DNA of 64,000 nucleotides, from assembly GCA_003255065.1 (NCBI GenBank), contig QAOA01008487.1, positions 295,207 to 359,206 on the forward strand. The letters are read 5' to 3'. The position numbers were made by a program, and so were the translations under genes. The DNA is from Cercis canadensis (Eukaryota > Streptophyta > Magnoliopsida > Fabales > Fabaceae). Shown in pieces: positions 8,506 through 20,996 of the stretch. The first letter of the stretch is position 1. Every line of letters starts with the position of its first letter. The notes beneath the pieces were generated by a model. That model had not been told where the DNA came from and searched no databases. It saw only the letters and a program-made list of their open reading frames with translations.

Positions 8506-10367
8506 TGATGACACAGTTACAGTTGGAAATGGTAAGGGATTGGTTGTTCTCAACACTAGTATTGCCTCTATCTCTGCTGCTAAGAGAGCTTTATTACTTA
8601 ATCATGTTTTACATGTTCCTAAAATCACTGCTAATATGGTTAGTGTACAAAAGCTATGTCAAGATAACAATACTTATGTAGAATTCTATCCTTCTTGTTT
8701 TCTTGTGAAGGATTTGAAAACACAAGAGGTTCTATTACAAGGTAGGCTTGATCAAGGGCCATACAAAGTCATGTCTTCCCTCACATCTAACAATACCAGA
8801 CACTCTAGCATTGTTGTTGCCTATCAAGTCTTTAGTAACCCTTCGCATACCAAACTTTCTGATTTACAGCTTTGGCATAACAGACTTGGTCACCCCTTTG
8901 TTAATATTGTAAATAGGGTCATGACTCATTGTCATTTACCTCATTTTCATTCAAATAAAACTCCAATTTGTAGCTCTTGTCAGTTAGCTAAAAGCCCCAG
9001 ATTACCATTTGTAAATTCAACTGCTAAGGCCATAAAGCCATTTGATTTGATACATGCTAACTTGTGGGGGTTCCCTTCCCTGTTGTTCTGTTAATGGAGC
9101 TTGTTATTTTCTACTTTTGATTGATGATTATAGTAGGTTATCTTGGCTTTATCTGTTGCAATCTAAAAGTGACAGCTTGGAGATGTTTCAAAGATTCCAA
9201 GTCATGGTTGAAAGACAATTTGATAGCAAAATAAAAACTATCCAATCTAATTTTGGTGGGGAGTTTGTAGCCTTTGATAAAATGGTTAAACACCTAGGCA
9301 TAGTCCATAGGTTTTCTTGCCCGTATACACCACAACAAAATGGCAGGGTAGAGAGAGAAAATAGGCATGTGGTAGAAATGGGGTTGTTTCTTCTTATTAT
9401 TGCTAACATGCCAACAAAATACTGGAGCTTCTCTTTCCAAACTGCGGTGTATCTCATTAATAGATTACCTACAGTAGTCCTCCACTTTAAGTCCCCTTAT
9501 GAGCTTCTGTATCAAAAACCACCTGATCTTTCTCATGTCAAGACATTTGGTTGCCTGTGTTTTCCTCATCTCAGACCCTATCACACTCACAAACTTGAAA
9601 ACAAGTCTGCCACATGTTGCTTTATTGGTCACAGTCCTAAACACAAAGGTTTTCTATTTTTAGATATGGATACCAAAAGGATTTACGTTTCTAGACATGT
9701 AGTCTTTGCTGAAACTCTTTTCCTTTTTAAAACCCAGCTTTCCACCACTTCTACAGTCCCTCCATCTTTTACAAAATGCCTGATTCCTATCTCTCTTCCT
9801 CCACCTAATAATTTAGTATCTTCTACCGCTAGTCCTAGTGTCACCACTTTACATAACACTTCCTCATCAGATCCAAATAATCATTCAGTAACTTACCAGT
9901 CTCCTATACCAAATCCTATCTCTACCTCATCCATTGGATCTCCCTCTCCCTCACCTCTTCCACCTACTAGTATGGTTACTAGGAGTCAACATGGCATTTT
10001 CAAGCCTAAAGTTTATACTACTAAACACTCCTTACCTCTCACAGAACCATCCACCTTTAAACAAGCTATTCAATTTCCTCATTGGCAAGAGGCAATGACT
10101 GCTGAGTATAAAGCTCTTCAAGTTAATCATACTGGGGATTTAGTTCCATGGCTTGCCAATACTAATATTGTGGGATGTCGCTGGATTTACAAGTACAAAT
10201 TAGATGGGTCTATTGACAGATACAATGCTGGATTTGTGGCTTAAGGGTACACACAGACTTATGGCATGGATTATTTTGACACATTTAGTCCATTTGTGAA
10301 GCCTGCTACTATTCTTGTTGTACTTACTATTGCTTTATCCTATGGCTGGCCTATTCAATAGTTAGAT
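8506..10367 (+). pseudogene. Ty1/copia protease tail, integrase and start of RT
   Basis: The frame begins inside the protease (GDDTVTVGNGKGLVV), continues through the GAG-pre-integrase region (LWHNRLGHPFVNI, CSSCQLAKSPR) and reaches the integrase start (DLIHANLWG). A frameshift near 9090 is followed by the integrase core (LLLIDDYSRLSWLYLL, SNFGGEF, PQQNGRVERENRHV). The linker is Ser/Pro/Thr-rich, and RT begins at about 9970 (MVTRSQHGIFKPK, GCRWIYKYKLDGSIDRYNAG). An in-frame stop at 10242-10244 interrupts [20 protein letters not shown], and another lies before LDDNNAFMND. Gag and the catalytic part of protease are missing on the left, where the element joins gypsy sequence. Dead element. Confidence 0.9.
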
Positions 10368-11309
10368 GATAATAATGCTTTTATGAATGATGATTTATCT
10401 GAAGAGGTCTACATTAAACAACCTCCTAACATTGAACATCCCAAGTTTCCTTACCATGTCTGTAAGCTCAGGAAAGTTTGTATGGGCTTAAGCAAGCACC
10501 TCGAGCATGGTTTACGAAATTAAAACTACTCTTTTACAACGGGGCTTTGTCTGCACTTTCTCTGATCATTCCTTGTTTGTGCTACAATCTGCCATATACA
10601 TGGTCTTTTTGCTTGTGTATGTAGATGACATTATCATCACTAGCTCTAACTTGCACCTTGTCAAAGTCTCTCATTACTTCATTGAACTCTGCCTTCTCTT
10701 TAAAGGACTTAGGTCAGCTTCACTACTTCTTGGGCATTGAAACAACTTGGCTGCCTTAGAAATTGCATCTTTCTCAATCCAAATATATCTTGGAATTACT
10801 ACACAAGATTGGCCTTCATGATACCAAGCTTGTTCCTACACCAATGGTCAGTTCATAAGTCTTATCTATTTCTACTAGCACACCTCTTCTAGATGCCATT
10901 ATGTACCACAACTTAGTTGGTGCCTTACAATACTACACCATTACCAGGCTAGATATTGCTTACTCAGTAAATAGGTTGTGTCAATTTATGAGTACTCCAA
11001 CTTATGTGCGTTTGAAAGCTGCAAAATGAATCCTTAGGTACCTCAAAGGCACCATCTCCTTTGGCATCACCCTCACAAAATCTGCATCTCTTCCTTTGCT
11101 TGCTTACTCTGACTTAAATTGGGCTGGATGCCCTAATGACAGAAGGAGCACTAGTGGTCATCCTATTTTCTTTGGTGCTAGTTTGGTTTCCTGGTGTTCT
11201 TGTAAATAGAAAGTTGTTGCATGCTCTAGTACTAAGGCAGAGTACTGAGCCTTGTAGAAACTGTATTTTGTCCGAGAGTTGTTACACGCTTTTTTTTTTT
11301 AAAAAAAAA
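10366..11309 (+). repeat. Tandem duplication unit 1: copia RT/RNase H plus first bases of a Tat-type LTR
   Basis: A 944-bp unit repeated at 11310-12252. It encodes the copia RT (EEVYIKQPPN, VYVDDIIITSSNLHLV) and RNase H (SDLNWAGCPNDRRSTSGH, CSSTKAEY) with several stops and frameshifts. At 11253 it enters the first 57 or so bases of the long LTR that starts again at 12197. The two units differ by a small number of substitutions. The junction is a T-run followed by an A-run at 11291-11310. Confidence 0.85.
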
Positions 11310-12196
11310 ATGATAATAATGCTTTTATGAATGATGATTTATCTGAAGAGGTCTATATTAAACAACCTCCTAACATTGAACATCCCAAGTTTCCTTACCA
11401 TGTCTGTGAGCTCAGGAAAGTTTGTATGGGCTTAAGCAAGCACCTCGAGCATGGTTTACGAAATTAAAACTACTCTTTTACAACGGGGCTTTGCCTGCAC
11501 TTTCTCTGATCATTCCTTGTTTGTGCTGCAATCTGCCATATACATTGTCTTTTTGCTTGTGTATGTAGATGACATTATCATCACTAGCTCTAACTTGCAC
11601 CTTGTCAAAGTCTCTCATTACTTCATTGAACTTTGCCTTCTCTTTAAAGGACTTCGGTCAGCTTCACTACTTCTTGGGCATTGAAACAACTTGGCTGCCT
11701 TAGAAATTGCATCTTTCTCAATCCAAATATATCTTGGAATTACTACACAAGATTGGCCTTCATGATACCAAGCTTGTTCCTACACCAATGGTCAGTTCAT
11801 AAGTCTTATCTATTTCTACTAGCACACCTCTTCTAGATGCCATTATGTACCACAACTTAGTTGGTGCCTTACATTACTACACCATTACTAGGCTAGTTAT
11901 TGCTTACTCAGTAAATAGGTTGTGTCAATTTATGAGCACTCCAACTTATGTGTGTTTGAAAGCTGCAAAATGATTCCTTAGGTACCTCAAAGGCACCATC
12001 TCCTTTGGCATCACCCTCACAAAATCTGCATCTCTTCCTTTGCTTGCTTACTATGACTTAAATTGGGCTGGATGCCCTGATGACAGAAGGAGCACTAGTG
12101 GTCATCCTATTTTCTTTGGTGCTAGTTTGGTTTCCTAGTGTTCTGGTAAATAGAAAGTTGTTGCATGCTCTAGTACTAAGGCAGAGTACTGAGCCT
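11310..12196 (+). pseudogene. Tandem duplication unit 2: copia RT and RNase H up to the solo LTR insertion
   Basis: Second copy of the copia RT/RNase H segment, again with the YVDDIIITSSN box and with stops. It ends at the duplicated target AGCCT (12192-12196), where the solo LTR begins. The reading frame STKAEY-AL resumes at 15767 as ALANATSKLQ, so this unit is the one continuous with the C-terminal RNase H. Confidence 0.85.
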
Positions 12197-15100
12197 TGTA
12201 GAAATCGTATTTTGTCCGAGAGTTGTTATACGCTTTTTTTTTAAAAAAAAANAAAAAAAAAAAGAGAAAAAAAAATATTTTTAATTAAAAAATTTGATTT
12301 TAAGGTCTTTAAGGCCTCTTTTAGTTTTTGAATCAAAGTTTTGGTTTTTGAGCATTGATCCACTTCATTTTAATATAAGTTAATTTAATATAAGTTAAGA
12401 AGCCCTTTGGCCCGTTTTCTTTAAATTTGAGTTCGGAGTCTTTTGACCCATTTGATTTTTTTAAAATACTTTGTTTTGATAGAAAAATTATAATTTTCCA
12501 AGCTTTTAGTAATTTTGGGTCAAAACTCATGTTTTGGGCTTGACTTGTCATGCTAAAACCCTAGTTTAGGGACCTTTGGGTCCACCCAATTTTTTGTTTT
12601 TCTAATGTTTTTGGTCCAAATAAATTATATATATTTGTTGGACTATTTAATTTGTTTGAGGTTTAATTTAGGACCAATTGGATCAACTTAGGTCCAAGGT
12701 TGAGCTCTTTGGGCTCATTTTGACCTAATTTGACCCAATTGGCCCATTAGGGTTTTGTGATTTTTATTTTTTAAAAAAAATAAAATAAATTTGTTAAAAA
12801 TCTAAAAGGAGGTTAGTTAGGGTTTAAAGAATTTTTTCAAGCATAAATGGAAAGAAGTAGCCTCAAGGAAGCTTCATGGAAGTTGCTTATGCAAGATAAT
12901 TTTGGAAAAATTGCTAATGGGGGCTTCTTAACCTTATTTTTGCATGAAAAAAATACAAATTAGAGGGGCTGAAGTGTGCAATTCGGTTAGGGCATTTTGG
13001 AGAAGAATTATTGGATTTTTCACATTCTAAGGCAAAAGGAAAGTGGAAAGAATGTGCAAAAAGAGTATGAAAAGACCAAAGTACCCTCAACTTGCTCTCC
13101 AAGTTGGGAGGGCTGATTGCATTTAGGAAAAAAGAGAGGATAGAGCCTCATAATATGATCTCAAGGTGAAAACAAGAAGGAAGAGAGAGAACTTGAAAAC
13201 ATATATCAAAGAGAGGAAAGTTGAGAGTTCTTGATTGTTCTTGATATTCTTGGAGAGAAAAACAAGAAACCAAGAGTGGTTTGAGCTTCTTAGAGTTGGG
13301 TTCTACACTTTTGAGCAAGGAAGATGAGTTTTCTTGAAGAACACTAGGTAACTTTCACTCTTCTCTTGATTTCTTGTCATTCTCTTGTGAGTTTTTGTTT
13401 GAATCCATGTGAAATGTATGTTTCTTTTTGTCTCCCTCTTGAATGCCTCTATTTCATTTTAATTCCATGAGTTTCATTTTGATTTTTGTTTTTTTTCTCC
13501 TCTCTTGAATATCCTCATAATATTTTGGTTTAGGGAGATTATGTTTAGTTTTTATTTTGATTATGGGTCAATACTTAGTTTATTGTTGTTTTGCTTGTTT
13601 TTACCATATGACATGATTTTTGTTTAGGGTTGGTCTTTTTCTAGCATGGTCTTAGTTGATGGTATTGTAGGTTTTACATGCTTGCTGCCCTATTATTGTT
13701 TTGGTATCATTTGTCATGTCTTGTTTGTTGGAGTGAGCATGCTTCTTGTGGATTTCTTTTTGAGTATTTTGTTTGTTTTGCCTTTGTTTTCTTGAATATG
13801 TTTTAAGGTTCTTGATTAAAAATCAAAATGATGTTTGACGTTTCTTGAAAACTTTGTGTTTTGGTCTTAATCTTTTGACTTTTATCATGTTTAAAATCAA
13901 ATTGGGCAATTGAGATAATAGTTATCAAATTTGGTTTCTAAATGGTCATTCTCAGGCCTGTCAGTCCAACACTGGCACTGGTCGGTCTTTTGACCATAAC
14001 TTCAGTTTTACAACCCCAAATTGCATGATTCTTGTCTTGTTAGAACCCTAAGATGCTTACATTGCATGTGTATAAATTTATTATTTTTTTCATGTCTCAT
14101 TTGCTCACAGATTTAATTTGAAAATGGCTTTTGTAACTGTACTGTGAAATTGTCAGTCCAACACTGACAGTGGTTGGTCTTTTGACCATAACTTCAGTTT
14201 TACAACCAGAAATGGAATAATTCTTGTCTTGTTAAAACCCTAAGATGTCTATTTTGCATGTGTATAAATTTCATATTTTTTACATGTCTCATTTGCTCCC
14301 AGTTTTAATTTTAAAATGGTTGTTTTAACTGTACTGTGAAATTGTTAGTTGATTCTGGCAGTGTTCTATTTTTTGGCCATAACTTGAGTTAGGGAGCTCA
14401 TTTTTGTATGATTTTTTATTATTTAGAACCATAAGATGTTTTTCTAAGTCATGTAAAATTTTGGGGTCAAATTGCATTGGTATGCATTCCCAGATTTCTT
14501 TACAAGTTTCCCCTATTATATGTTTTGTTTTCTGTCTTTGCTGTTCTATTTTTCTTTATTTTGCCTTGTGTTTGCTTGTTGTCCTTTCTTCTGTTTTAGA
14601 ACCATTTGCATGTTAATTAGGAGTGTATGTTGATTGCCATGTTTAACTAAATGTTGTTGCATTACTTTGCATGTCATTTTCATGGTTTATTTTGACTCTT
14701 AATGGTTGTCACATGTGCTTTAGTATTGTATGTATTTTCACTATAAGTTGGCATATTCCTTGTTTTATCTTGTCATTTATTGTAATGTGTTGTGGCTGCT
14801 CAATTGCTTATGCATATGTGACCTTTAATTTCTTATTTTGAGCCAACTAATGTGTGTTTCATGTGAGAGGAAGTCACAATCCTTGGGCCATTAGCAAAAC
14901 CCTAAGGGGATTCAGAGGCTCGGAGAGCTTTGGTTTATTTTGATTACATTTTTCAATTATGTACCCCTCTCCTATTGGACAAGGACAAATGTTGTAATAC
15001 TTAAAATCATACATTTGCATAGCATTTAGGAATATGATTGTTCGCTTAGTATCCATAGATCCCTTACTTATCAAGAGAGGGGTAGGGGTGACTTACTCCC

Positions 15101-15766
15101 ATAGGGGTGGCTCTCCTATCCGCCCGAGGTAAGGATAAGCGTCACTTTGGGAACTGAGAAGTGTGGGAACAAAGTGGAAAGATTTAGGACACGATTAGAT
15201 TCATGATAGCATATTTACAATTATTCACAATTTATATTGATTGCATGCTTATTTATTTAGTTTATTTTTACGATTAAAGCAAAGAAAAAATAAAAATGAA
15301 AAAAAATGTAATGAATATTTGTTTTGAATTTGGTTTTCGAAAATGAAATTTTCCTTTAAGCTTTTGAACGCTCTTACGAACTATGTGGACTTTGATCCCT
15401 AATTAGGATATGTAAGCATTCGAGGGTGACGAATTAATGCCAGATTTAAATAATCGCCCATTTTTCTTTTGTTTTCATTTTGGGATAAAATAAATACAAT
15501 TTAGCCATGACTTAATTTGCACAATTAATTTCACGTAATCGTCTTTTAGAAGGGTGTTGTAGGGTGCCTAACACCTTCCCTACATACAATTAGACTCCCG
15601 AACCCTCTCTGGTTCATAGACCAAGTTTTGGAAATAAAAGGGGTTTTCCAATTGTTCCCCGATTTTTAATACAATTGGTGGTGACTCCAAGTTTTCTTTT
15701 GGAAAACTAATCTTTTTTTCTTAGTTCACCATTTGCGTTGTAGCGACCTTCAAGTACATTGTGACA
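12197..15766 (+). mobile_element. Solo LTR of a Tat/Ogre-type gypsy retrotransposon, 3.57 kb
   Basis: It starts TGTAGAAATCGTATTTTGTC and ends ATTGTGACA, flanked on both sides by AGCCT (12192-12196 and 15767-15771). The copia RNase H reading frame is cleanly split between the two duplications. The start resembles TGTAGACACCGTATTTTGTC-type LTR starts at 31326 (minus), 35017 and 43498 in this window. The right part resembles the right part of the LTR at 35017-37400 (GGGTGTTGTAGGGTGCCTAA). A homologous but truncated LTR lies at 43498-44365. No internal region is present, so this is what remains after LTR-LTR recombination. An N sits in an A-run at 12252, so the exact length is uncertain. Confidence 0.88.
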
Positions 15767-16099
15767 AGCCTTAGCTAATGCCACATCAAAACTCCAAAGG
15801 GTTCAATCCTTTCTTAAGGAACTCTACTGTCTGTTGCCTAGACCTCCCTTGCTTCTGTGTGATAATCTCAGTGCAACCTTTCTGGCATCTAATCCTGTTC
15901 TACATGCTTGAACAAAGAATATAGAGATTGATTGTCATTTTATTCATGAGAAGCTGCTGAATAAGTGTCTCACTCTCTGTCACATTCCATCTGCAGATTA
16001 GCTTGCTGACATTTTAACCAAACCTTTGTCCACTATGGCCTTTCAATCCAATCACAACAAACTCACAATTCTTCTAAGACCTCTGAGTTTGAGGGGGGA
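15767..16099 (+). pseudogene. Ty1/copia RNase H C-terminus
   Basis: Continues the frame broken by the solo LTR: ALANATSKLQ, LLLCDNLSATFLASNPVLHA, a stop, TKNIEIDCHFIHEKLL and ADILTKPLS. It ends at a purine tract (GAGGGGGGA) directly before the TGTTAGACA start of the copia 3' LTR at 16100. The DNLSA, HIEIDCHF and ADILTK motifs are standard for copia RNase H. Two in-frame stops are present. Confidence 0.88.
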
Positions 16100-16440
16100 T
16101 GTTAGACATAAGGGTAATGATGTAATTGTATATGATGGTAGTTAGCTGGTTACAATTGAATTTCTGGTTAGAAGTTAGTTAGAATGTAGCTTCTAGATAT
16201 AGCACGGTGTTAGCTAGTTAAGTCAAGTTACTCGTTAGTTAACTGATATGTACACATCAGAATATTATATATTTGTAATTACTGAGATAATTCATTATAT
16301 TGAAGAATCATTTTCTTCCTTACACCAGAATCTCTCTACACCTCTTTCTCACTCTCTGATGATCTCTCTCAAGTTCATCTTGCTTTATGTTCTTCTCTTC
16401 CTTTCTTCCTACATGATCTGCGGTTACTCATCTCAGTAAA
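16100..16440 (+). repeat. Copia 3' LTR (right end uncertain)
   Basis: Begins TGTTAGACATAAGGG directly after the polypurine tract. The sequence has the AT-rich U3 and the TC-rich stretch (TCTCTCTACACCTCTTTCTC) common in plant LTRs. I could not fix the right end because no matching 5' LTR is present; it probably lies near 16437. A short open frame at 16248-16439 lies wholly inside and is not regarded as a gene. Confidence 0.65.
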
Positions 16441-17559
16441 GCAGCTTCTGCATATATATACCTGCAAGGCTCTTAATTTGGTGTGGTTGGGTTATTTGGG
16501 GTATGAGTTGGAATTTCAAGCTGTCATATCATCTTTTTAACTAGACACATAAGCACTTCTGTTAGTGTGCTAAGCGACATCCTTACAGAAGAATTTAAAT
16601 GAAGCGAAAATGATAAGTGACGGACCTTTTTAAGAATTCCTTGTACTTGGAGACTAAATTGAGAACGTGCACAAAAGTCAGGGACCAAAACAATATTTTA
16701 GTATGCTATTTGATTTCACACTTTACAAGTTTACATGCAAGATAAGAGAGTATAATTTGAATCATAAAAAAATTAATTGAGTTTAATTAAATTCAAATTG
16801 TGCCAATTGTATCAATATGGCATTGTACAAGTCTAAACAATATATAAACAACATCATATCAAACAAAATANTACTCGTTAGTTAACTGATATGTACACAT
16901 CAGAATATTATATATTTGTAATTACTGAGATAATTCATTATATTGAAGAATCATTTTCTTCCTTACACCAGAATCTCTCTACATCTCTTTCTCACTCTCT
17001 GATGATCTCTCTCAACTTCATCTTGCTTTATGTTCTTCTCTTCCTTTCTTCCTACATGATCTGCGGTTACTCATCTCAGTAAAGCAGCTTCTGCATTTAT
17101 ATACCTGCAAGGCTGTTAATTTGATGTGGTTGGGTTATTTGGGGTATGAGTTGGAATTTCAAGCTGTCATGTCATCTTTTTGGGTTATTTGGGGTATGAG
17201 TTGGAATTTCAAGCTGTCATGTCATCTTTTTAACTAGACACATAAGCACTTCTGTTAGTGTGCTAAGCGACATCCTTACGGAAGAATTTAAATGAAGCGA
17301 AAATGATAAGTGACAGACCTTTTTAAGAATTCCTTGTACTTGGAGACTAAATTGAGAACGTGCACAAAAGTCAAGGACCAAAATAATATTTTAGTATGCT
17401 ATTTGATTTCACACTTTACAAGTTTACATGCAGGATAAGAGAGTATAATTTGAATCATAAAAAAATTAATTGAGTTTAATTAAATTCAAATTGTGCCAAT
17501 TGTATCAATATGGCATTGTACAAGTCTAAACAATATATAAACAACATCATATCAAACAA
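16229..17559. repeat. Direct repeat across a single N: probable unmerged contig overlap
   Basis: 16229-16870 ends at the N at 16871, and 16872 onward starts over with the same sequence, continuing to about 17559. The left copy stops exactly at the N and the right copy starts exactly after it, which is what two overlapping contig ends look like when joined without merging. The right copy has an extra 50-bp or so internal duplication (GGGTTATTTGGGGTATGAG...) near 17131-17230 and a few substitutions. Confidence 0.8.
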
Positions 17560-17970
17560 AATATTTTAACACACTATTTTTACACTCATATTTCTTTATA
17601 CTTTGGGCTCAGTCAAACTTGGATCCAAAAGTAATTTAACAAACTCTAGTTAAATTGAGATGGTGTGGCACATGTATATTATGCATTTCAATAGAAAAAT
17701 ATTAGACACACTTATTTGTGTCTCACACTTTCTTACCCTGACGTACAACTAAATTTCAGCCATTAAAAACAAATTAGTATAACCAATTAAACGAGTCAAG
17801 TACAAATTTCGTTGGTCCCAAAATATAAAAATATGAGTATAAAAATAGTGCGCTATATATATTTTTACTCACTGTTTAGACTTTTATTAAGTCATTTGAT
17901 ACAATTGATATAATTTTAATTTAACTAGACACATTTAAAATATTTTCTAATTCAAATTATGTGATCTCAA
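17450..17970. repeat. Degenerate foldback (inverted-repeat) element
   Basis: The left arm about 17450-17605 and the right arm about 17817-17960 are imperfect reverse complements. Matching landmarks include CACTATTTTTACACTCATAT versus ATATGAGTATAAAAATAGTG, GTCTAAACAATATA versus its complement near 17868, and CAATTGTATCAATATG versus its complement near 17905. The centre (17606-17816) has no coding frame. It looks like an old MITE or foldback transposon; ends and target duplication are not clear. Confidence 0.6.
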
Positions 17971-19879
17971 CTGCCTCGAAAAAATATGAAACTAAATAGC
18001 ATTTAAAAGATATTTTCCTTTTCTTTTTAAAGTGGGAATGATAAAAATCCTTTGTCTATTTTTTCTTAACTACACGTGAGCTATAGCAGAAAGGAAAGCC
18101 TAAGACTAATGACCTGTAGGTTTAGAAATATATCTTCTTATCATAGGAACTAGAGTGTATAACATTAAGAGTTTTATTCTCTTTTTGTACTTGCTTTTTC
18201 TTTCTCAATGCATTATGCTAGCTCTTAGGAGTTTTATCCTTGTTTTAATTTTAATAAAATGTAATTTACTATTATTTTTACATTCATGTGCAAAATTTAT
18301 AATCCCAAGTAACCATTTCAATTGTTTGAAAGAGAAAATATTGTGTCATGTTTTAGTTGTGCTCAAAGTCCAAGTGACCGTGCTTAGCATCTCTCTTCTC
18401 ATGACTAATGCACATGGTCGTACATGACTAAAGGGAACAACTGATACAATGAAGCTTTGTCTCCTCAAGAAGTGCTATTGAATCTTGATTCACATGGGTT
18501 CTGTTCACATTCATCGAGCATGAAGACTGATAATTAACTCAAATCTGACTGTGCTATGTTGCTCTATGATATAGCGCATAGGTTTTATATGTCATAGCCT
18601 ACAGGTTGGAAACGTACTATTGCCACAAGAAAATAAAAAGAACAGAGATAAATGCTAGCTAGTAGAATGAAGCCGTATTTATGATTCAACAATATTTTCT
18701 TTGCCATAGAGTTCTAGAACACAACTCGAAAGATTTTATTCAATTCTTTTTAAACTAATGCTTAATAAATTATGTTTCAAACTATCTACAAGATAAACAT
18801 CTTGTTGTACAACATCTACAAGAAATATAAATAACAGTTCACCTTTGCTAAACTCAGGGCTGGGGACATGCATTGTATACTTCTCTATAATTTTTTTTTG
18901 GGTACATTAGGAGACCGAAGGCCTAAATGCACACACACATCCTCGAACACACACACACACAAATACTCACCACTCACGCAGACAACCAATGCGACAAAGC
19001 TCTAACGAGCATGCTTAAAAATTGTGTTTGAAAAGTTTTTTTTTTTTTTATATATATATATTTTGGTTACAATTTTAGGTTTAAACACATAATTCATAAA
19101 CATTGAAAATAACTTTAATATCACTCAATCTCAAGGGACATATCAACGGAAAAAGTCCTTTAGGAACTCCAACGAGCATGCTTAAAAATTGTTTTTGGAA
19201 AGCTTCTCAATTCCTTTCTTCTAATAATTATCTTCATTTTCTTTCAAAAATTCACTATTTCAAATATAGGACAGTTATTGCCTTAGAAAAACTTTGACAA
19301 TATTTTGCTAAAATTTAAATATAATTGTTGAGTAAAAAATTATTATGAATACGATTTATTCATCTAATAATATAAATTATTTATATCATCCCCAAATATA
19401 AATTTAGAAAATTCATCCTAGCTAAATATCAATTTCCTTTAAAGATATAAATTTCAGATAAACCACAGCAATATAAAAACTGGAACTCAAAGGCATGGAG
19501 CCAGAAAGAAACAGAGGATCTCCATGTGCTGTCGAGTTGTCAGAAGAGCATATCATATCTCTTTCGATTGAGTTGTTATTGATATAGCTACTTATAAGCC
19601 AGGTGTACGGTCAGTGCATTTGGATTTTAAATGTTGGCTAAAAATGACTTATAATATCAAAGAAAAGTAATGCCTTCACCTAACCTTATGCATAGGTGGG
19701 CAAAGAGATGTATAATAATAGTTTTTATTATAATTATTTTCTTGTTTTAATTTAATCATTTATTTCGATTCATTTATTAAAGCCTTTCAAGTTTCTCCAT
19801 AATTATCCTTGCTACATGGAATACCAAGCTGTCTTTGATTATTGGACTTTATTAAATTTTGTGGCCCAAAGCTATTGGG
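17971..19879. other. Spacer, no gene seen
   Basis: AT-rich sequence with a short CA-repeat stretch near 18940-18962 and T-runs near 18889 and 19038. A 36-bp phrase (AACGAGCATGCTTAAAAATT...) occurs at about 19005 and again at about 19170. The frame at 18155-18427 is hydrophobic and low in information and was not accepted as a gene. Confidence 0.45.
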
Positions 19880-20164
19880 TGTTGGAGCAAATCACTAAAA
19901 GACTAAAGAAATAATGAAAGTAGAATAATAAAGAACAAATAAAATTTTATTGAATGAATAATGCTTCACAATCTACTTATTTATACTACTACAATTACAC
20001 CAATGATAAGAATAAAACTTTTAATGATAAAGATAAAACTTGACAAAATAATAAGATAAACTCTCTCCTCCTAATAATGATAAACCATTTATCTAGATAA
20101 AATATAACAAAGATAAAATCCTAATCTAACTCAATCTTTATTTAACATCTAATATGGATTAACA
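19880..20164 (-). repeat. Copia 3' LTR, 285 bp
   Basis: On the minus strand it starts TGTTAATCCATATTAG directly after the purine-rich TTGGGAGGATCT that ends the RNase H frame, and ends GCTCCAACA at 19880. A TATA-like GTAGTATAAATAAG lies inside. It belongs to the minus-strand copia at 20165-20996 and 26035-26154. Confidence 0.75.
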
Positions 20165-20996
20165 TCAAGATCCTCCCAATCTAGATTTTGTGAGAACTGA
20201 CATGCCCAACATCTTCTTCAACTTCATAAATGCTTCAAACTTCAAGGGCTTTGTGAAAATGTCTGCCACTTGATTATTTGACTTGCAATAGATCAACTGA
20301 ATCAAATTACTATGAACTTGATCTCTCAAAGAATGAAAATGGGTGTTAATGTACTTATTTCTTCCATGAATAACTAGATTCTTTGCTAAATCAATAGCAA
20401 AAGAATTATCCACAAAGATTTTCATAGGCCCTTCAACTGGAACATGAATTTGGCTTGACATATTCTTCAACCAAATTGCTTGACACGCACTTGAGGATGC
20501 TGCTACATATTCAGTTTCACAGGTTGACAAAGCAACAATAGATTGTTTTTTTCGAGGACCATGAAAAAGATGTTGAGCCAAACAAAAAAACTTAGCCAAA
20601 TGTGCTCTTTCGATCATCTTGGTTATCTCCCCAATTACAATCAAAGTACCCAACAAGCTTATAGTTGTTCTTGGAGGAATAAAACAAACCATGATCAGAG
20701 GTACCTTTCAAGTAGCGTAGGATTCTATTTGTAGCTTGTAAGTGAGACTCTCTAGGTGCCTCCATATACCTACTAACCAAACCAACTCCATACGCTATGT
20801 GTGGGCTAGTGCAAAAGAGATACCTCAAACTTCCAACTATTCTTTTGAAATGAGTGGGATCTATTGCTGCATCATCACCTCTTCTAGATAACTTTATCCC
20901 AACTTCAACTAGAGTTTTGTTAGGATTACAATCAGACATATTGAACTTCTTCAAGATCTTAGCAACATACTTCTTTTGGCATACAAAAATACCATA
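20165..20996 (-). pseudogene. Ty1/copia RT C-terminus and RNase H
   Basis: The minus strand encodes GIFVCQKKYVAKILKKFNMS, GSLRYLFCTSPHIAYGVGLV, RILRYLKGTSDHGLFY and GYFDCNWGD, then shifts frame to RNase H: KKQSIVALSTCETEYVAASS, DNSFAIDLAKN, HGRNKYINTHFH and ADIFTKPLK, ending at 20165. The catalytic Asp of the usual SDADWAG RNase H motif reads FDCNW here. The frame is interrupted at 20996 by a nested copia and resumes at 26040. Confidence 0.9.

Noticed and set aside
16248..17082. Duplicate 63-residue ORFs beginning MYTSEYYIF
   Set aside because: They lie inside a copia LTR and its contig-overlap copy; no known protein resemblance.
18155..18427. 90-residue hydrophobic ORF in the spacer
   Set aside because: Low-information hydrophobic frame in AT-rich DNA, no domain, no splice or promoter support.
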